Positions 5,018-8,146 of a DNA stretch of 8,146 bases are shown piece by piece. This DNA comes from Bacteroidota bacterium. Lineage in GTDB: Bacteria > Bacteroidota > Ignavibacteria > Ignavibacteriales > Ignavibacteriaceae. Under the pieces are notes generated by a model. The model saw nothing but the letters and a program-made list of their open reading frames with translations, had not been told where the DNA came from and searched no databases. The stretch is taken from assembly GCA_021796135.1 (NCBI GenBank), contig JAJYOQ010000129.1, positions 1-8,146 of the forward strand, read 5' to 3'. Positions within the stretch are counted from its first letter, which is position 1. Every line of letters starts with the position of its first letter. Both the position numbers and the translations under genes were made by a program.

Positions 5018-7120
5018 ATGGTTACTATTATGCTGTCACTCTTTTTATCTGCTTTAATTATTCCGCAAACCAAACTTAAATATCCCAAAACTAGGAAAGA
5101 TAATGTCAAGGATAATTACTTCGGCACAATCGTTCCCGACCCATACCGCTGGCTTGAAGATGATACAGCTTCCGCCGTAAAAGAATGGGTGAAGGAAGAA
5201 AACAAAGTAACATTTAATTATCTTGATAAGATTCCTTACCGTGGAAAAATTAAAGCAAGGCTTGAAAAACTATGGAACTATCCTAAGTATTCTGCTCCAT
5301 TTAAAGCCGGAGATAATTATTTCTTTTTTAAGAACGACGGGCTTCAAAATCAGGCGGTACTATATGTACAATCGGGCTTGCACGGTAAACCGGAAGTATT
5401 TTTAGATCCCAATAAACTTTCAAAAGACGGAACTGTCTCTCTTTCTACTTATGCGCCCTCTACGGACGGTAAATATTTTGCTTATGGAACTGCATCCGGC
5501 GGTTCTGATTGGAATGAATTCCGCGTTATGGATGTTGCCACGAAAAAAACTTTAAAAGATGAGCTTAAATGGATTAAATTTTCGGGTATCGCATGGTATA
5601 AAGATGGCTTTTTTTATAGCCGCTATCCTACACCGGCTAAAGGAGAAGAGCTGACTTCTAAAAATGAATACCATAAAGTTTATTATCACAAATTAGGTAC
5701 AGAACAGTCGAAGGATAGTCTGATTTATGAAAACCTTTCCGAACCAAAATTAACTGTTGGCGCTCAGACAACCGAAGACGAGAAATTTTTAATTCTCTAC
5801 CTTTCAACCGGAACAAGCAACAATGCGCTTTATGTTCAAAATCTCGATAAACCCGGTTCGCCAATGTTAAGAGTTATTGATAATTATGAACATAATTATA
5901 GCGTTGTTGATAATATTGGTGATAAACTTTTAGTTCTTACAGATAAAAATGCACCAAAATATCAATTAGTGCTTATCGATCCTGAAAATCCCTCTGAAAA
6001 CAATTGGCAGACAATAATTCCTGAAAAAAATGATGTACTGCAGTCAGTTTCCGTAATCGGCGGAAAAATAATTGCTATTTATATGAAGGACGCAAGCAAT
6101 AGAATGTTTATGTATGATCTTTCCGGAAAAAATGAAGAAGAAATAAAATTACCGGTTTTAGGAACAATTGAAGGTTTAAGCGGAAAGAGGAAAGATAATA
6201 CTGCTTTTTATGATTTTACATCGTTTACATTCCCTCCCACAATATATGAGCTAAATGTAAAAGAAAATTCTTCAATTGTTTTTCGTAAACCTGAAATCAA
6301 TTTTAACTTTGATAACTATATTACTAAACAAGTGTTTTATAAAAGCAAAGACGGAACAAAAGTTCCTATGTTTATTGTTTATAAAAAAGGATTGAAAAGA
6401 AACGGAAATAATCCCGCTTTTCTTTATGCTTACGGCGGTTTCGACATCAGTATTAATCCTGCATTCAGTATTACCAGACTAATTTTTCTGGAAAACGGCG
6501 GAGTGCTTGCTATTCCTAACATCCGCGGCGGGGGCGAATACGGCGAAGCTTGGCATAAAGCCGGAATGCTCGGTAATAAACAAAATGTTTTTGATGATTT
6601 TATTTCCGCTGCAGAATATCTGATTAAAGAAAAATATACTTCACCTAAAAAGCTTGCAATTAACGGCGCATCAAACGGGGGAATGCTGATAGGCGCAGTA
6701 ACGGATCAAAGACCCGATTTATTCAGAGTCGCTATTCCGCAGGTTGGGGTTCAGGACATGCTTCGATTCCAGAAGTTCACTATCGGATGGGCATGGGTTA
6801 ATGAATACGGCTCAAGCGATGATTCATCTCAGTTTCAATATCTGTATAAATACTCACCGCTTCAAAATGTTAAAGCGGGTGTAAATTATCCCTCAATTAT
6901 GGCAACTACTGCCGATCATGATGACCGCGTTGTTCCTGCTCATTCCTTTAAATATATTGCGACGCTTCAGGATAAGTATAAAGGAAATAATCCTATTTTA
7001 ATTAGAATTGAAACTCGAGCCGGACACGGAGCAGGAAAGCCAACTTCTAAAATTATTGACGAATGGACGGATATATGGTCGTTTATATTTTATAATTTGG
7101 GTGTAAAACCTATTTATTAA
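5018..7120 (+). CDS. Prolyl oligopeptidase (peptidase family S9A)
   Basis: A 700-residue serine peptidase that cuts short peptides after proline. The N-terminal part (about 24-430) is the seven-bladed propeller domain with the entry motif DPYRWLED; the C-terminal part (about 465-698) is the alpha/beta-hydrolase domain. The catalytic triad is complete: Ser552 in GASNGG, Asp635 in DHDDRVVP with substrate-binding Arg637, and His670 in AGHGAG. Tyr472 in YGGF matches the oxyanion tyrosine, and IGWAWVNEYG carries the proline-pocket tryptophan. Residues 5-16 (MLSLFLSALIIP) are hydrophobic, suggesting export, but a positively charged n-region is missing. The ATG at 5018 has no well-placed ribosome site; TTAGG ends 21 bases before it, and a TAA at 4997 limits any upstream extension. 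It ends 78 bases from the converging pruA at a shared terminator. Confidence 0.95.
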   Translation: MVTIMLSLFLSALIIPQTKLKYPKTRKDNVKDNYFGTIVPDPYRWLEDDTASAVKEWVKEENKVTFNYLDKIPYRGKIKARLEKLWNYPKYSAPFKAGDNYFFFKNDGLQNQAVLYVQSGLHGKPEVFLDPNKLSKDGTVSLSTYAPSTDGKYFAYGTASGGSDWNEFRVMDVATKKTLKDELKWIKFSGIAWYKDGFFYSRYPTPAKGEELTSKNEYHKVYYHKLGTEQSKDSLIYENLSEPKLTVGAQTTEDEKFLILYLSTGTSNNALYVQNLDKPGSPMLRVIDNYEHNYSVVDNIGDKLLVLTDKNAPKYQLVLIDPENPSENNWQTIIPEKNDVLQSVSVIGGKIIAIYMKDASNRMFMYDLSGKNEEEIKLPVLGTIEGLSGKRKDNTAFYDFTSFTFPPTIYELNVKENSSIVFRKPEINFNFDNYITKQVFYKSKDGTKVPMFIVYKKGLKRNGNNPAFLYAYGGFDISINPAFSITRLIFLENGGVLAIPNIRGGGEYGEAWHKAGMLGNKQNVFDDFISAAEYLIKEKYTSPKKLAINGASNGGMLIGAVTDQRPDLFRVAIPQVGVQDMLRFQKFTIGWAWVNEYGSSDDSSQFQYLYKYSPLQNVKAGVNYPSIMATTADHDDRVVPAHSFKYIATLQDKYKGNNPILIRIETRAGHGAGKPTSKIIDEWTDIWSFIFYNLGVKPIY

Positions 7121-7145
7121 TATTGTTAATCAATTTGAACTGAAC

Positions 7146-7176
7146 AAAAAACCCGGCAATTAAAGCCGGGTTTTTT
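7146..7176. terminator. Strong bidirectional intrinsic terminator
   Basis: AAAAAACCCGGC (7146-7157) pairs perfectly with GCCGGGTTTTTT (7165-7176) around a 7-base AATTAAA loop. The GC core is flanked by an A run on one side and a T run on the other, so it works in either direction. It sits between the converging stop codons of the oligopeptidase and pruA, 25 bases after the first and 22 from the second. Confidence 0.93.
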
Positions 7177-7198
7177 ATTTAATAAATATTTAGTCAGA

Positions 7199-8146
7199 TT
7201 ATTTTTCACCCATGAAAGGATAACGCCAATCTTTCGGTGGTACATATGTTTCTTTAATGGAACGAGCAGTCATCCATTTCATAATGTTCATAGCACTTCC
7301 TGCTTTATCATTAGTTCCCGATGACCGACCGCCTCCGAATGGCTGCTGTCCTACAACCGCCGCTGTGGGTTTATCATTTATATAAAAATTCCCGGCTGCA
7401 TTTCTAAGTTTATCAGACATCTTTACTAAAATATTTCTGTCTTGCGACCATATCGCTCCGGTTAATGCATAAGGTGAGGTTTTATCGCAAAGCTCTAATG
7501 TTTCGTCAAATTTATTATCCTCGTAAACATAAATAGTAAAGACAGGTCCGAATATTTCTTCTTCCATAGTCTTAAAATGAGGATCGGTAGTTACGATCGT
7601 GGTCGGCTCAATGAAAAATCCTTTTGAATCGTCACACTTTCCTCCCGTTATAATTTCAGCGTTTTTGGATTCTTTAGCATAATCGATATATTCTTTTATA
7701 CTTTTAAATGCGCCTTTATCTATTACGGCTGACATAAAATTAGTAAAGTCTTCAGGGTTGCCCATTTTAATTTTAGAAACTTCGGCAACATATTTCTCTT
7801 TAAACTCACTCCATCTGGATTTAGGTATATACATTCTTGAAGCCGCAGAACATTTTTGTCCTTGATATTCAAAAGCTCCTCTTATTGCAGCTACCACAAG
7901 AGCATCTATGTCCGCTGTATTATGAGCAAAAATAAAATCCTTGCCGCCGGTTTCACCAACGATTCGCGGATAATATTTGGCTTTATTGATATTTTCTCCG
8001 ATAGTTTTCCACATTCCCTGAAATACGGCTGTTGATCCTGTGAAATGAATTCCGGCTAAATCAGGACTGGCTAAAACCGGGTCACCTACTTCACCGCCGG
8101 AACCGGGAACAAAATTTATTACTCCCGCTGGTAAACCGGCGGCAAG
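7199..8146 (-). CDS. pruA: L-glutamate gamma-semialdehyde (P5C) dehydrogenase, C-terminal part
   Basis: The last 315 residues of an NAD-dependent aldehyde dehydrogenase; the full family length is about 540, so the N-terminus lies beyond the right edge. It oxidises glutamate semialdehyde (from P5C) to glutamate, the last step of proline breakdown. The frame is open to the edge, so the internal Met at 8012-8014 is not the start. Visible features, numbered from the edge, are FTGSTAVFQGMWKTIGENI (35-53), typical of ALDH4-type enzymes, then GETGGKD with general base Glu65, GQKCSAASR with nucleophile Cys99, EEEIFGPVF for cofactor ribose binding, and FGGGRSSGTNDKAGS near the C-terminus. No proline dehydrogenase domain is visible in the part present; a fusion partner upstream cannot be excluded. 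The next gene beyond the terminator is the converging prolyl oligopeptidase. Confidence 0.95.
   Translation of the reverse strand, partial: LAAGLPAGVINFVPGSGGEVGDPVLASPDLAGIHFTGSTAVFQGMWKTIGENINKAKYYPRIVGETGGKDFIFAHNTADIDALVVAAIRGAFEYQGQKCSAASRMYIPKSRWSEFKEKYVAEVSKIKMGNPEDFTNFMSAVIDKGAFKSIKEYIDYAKESKNAEIITGGKCDDSKGFFIEPTTIVTTDPHFKTMEEEIFGPVFTIYVYEDNKFDETLELCDKTSPYALTGAIWSQDRNILVKMSDKLRNAAGNFYINDKPTAAVVGQQPFGGGRSSGTNDKAGSAMNIMKWMTARSIKETYVPPKDWRYPFMGEK

Noticed and set aside
5658..5864. A 68-residue reverse frame, and a 60-residue forward frame at 5223-5405
   Set aside because: Both lie inside the intact prolyl oligopeptidase propeller domain and look like chance frames.
7199..8014. A complete 271-residue dehydrogenase starting at the internal methionine
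   Set aside because: The frame stays open to the right edge with conserved ALDH residues upstream (FTGSTAVFQG), so the methionine is internal and the gene is cut by the window.
1..8146. CRISPR arrays, transposons, toxin-antitoxin pairs, phage or defence genes
   Set aside because: I looked on both strands and found no repeat-spacer pattern, transposase, terminal repeats, integrase or recognisable defence domain.

Overview
The window is AT-rich, roughly one third G+C by eye, and densely packed with intact housekeeping and stress genes. I see no tRNA, rRNA, CRISPR array, insertion sequence or phage gene. The gene repertoire suggests a low-GC member of the Bacteroidota/Ignavibacteriota (FCB) group. 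It includes a lipoprotein-type MsrA-MsrB fusion, a short one-domain AMP nucleosidase of about 257 residues, tandem PhnB-like domains, a secreted-looking prolyl oligopeptidase, and a P5C dehydrogenase with the sequence MWKTIGENI. This assignment is inference from family resemblance only. Several genes have clear Shine-Dalgarno sites, and two use TTG starts.

Layout from left to right. Positions 1-162 hold the C-terminal end of an unrecognised forward gene. It converges on, and overlaps by 12 bases, msrAB (reverse, 151-1227), an exported-looking methionine sulfoxide reductase fusion. Upstream of msrAB on the same strand lies AMP nucleosidase (1392-2165). That gene is divergent from a small YidJ-type GNAT acetyltransferase (forward, 2260-2535), which converges through a bidirectional hairpin on an OsmC peroxidase (reverse, 2586-3014). 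Further reverse-strand genes are a RibD-C/DHFR-like reductase (3121-3678) and a two-domain PhnB-like VOC protein (3800-4708). A 309-base divergent intergenic region follows. It leads to a 700-residue prolyl oligopeptidase (forward, 5018-7120), which converges through a strong bidirectional terminator on the C-terminal 315 residues of P5C dehydrogenase (pruA; reverse, 7199 to the right edge).

Functional themes are modest. MsrAB and OsmC both deal with oxidative damage (methionine sulfoxide and organic hydroperoxides). The oligopeptidase and P5C dehydrogenase could both serve proline use: one releases peptides cut after proline, the other performs the last step of proline to glutamate. Gaps of more than 100 bases between the reverse-strand genes argue against one tight operon.

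I do not see a clear undescribed multi-gene system. The points most worth checking are a 24-base exact inverted repeat between the extreme left edge and the msrB coding region, a palindromic convergent gene end, a dyad in the msrAB leader, and the uncertain start and export of the oligopeptidase.
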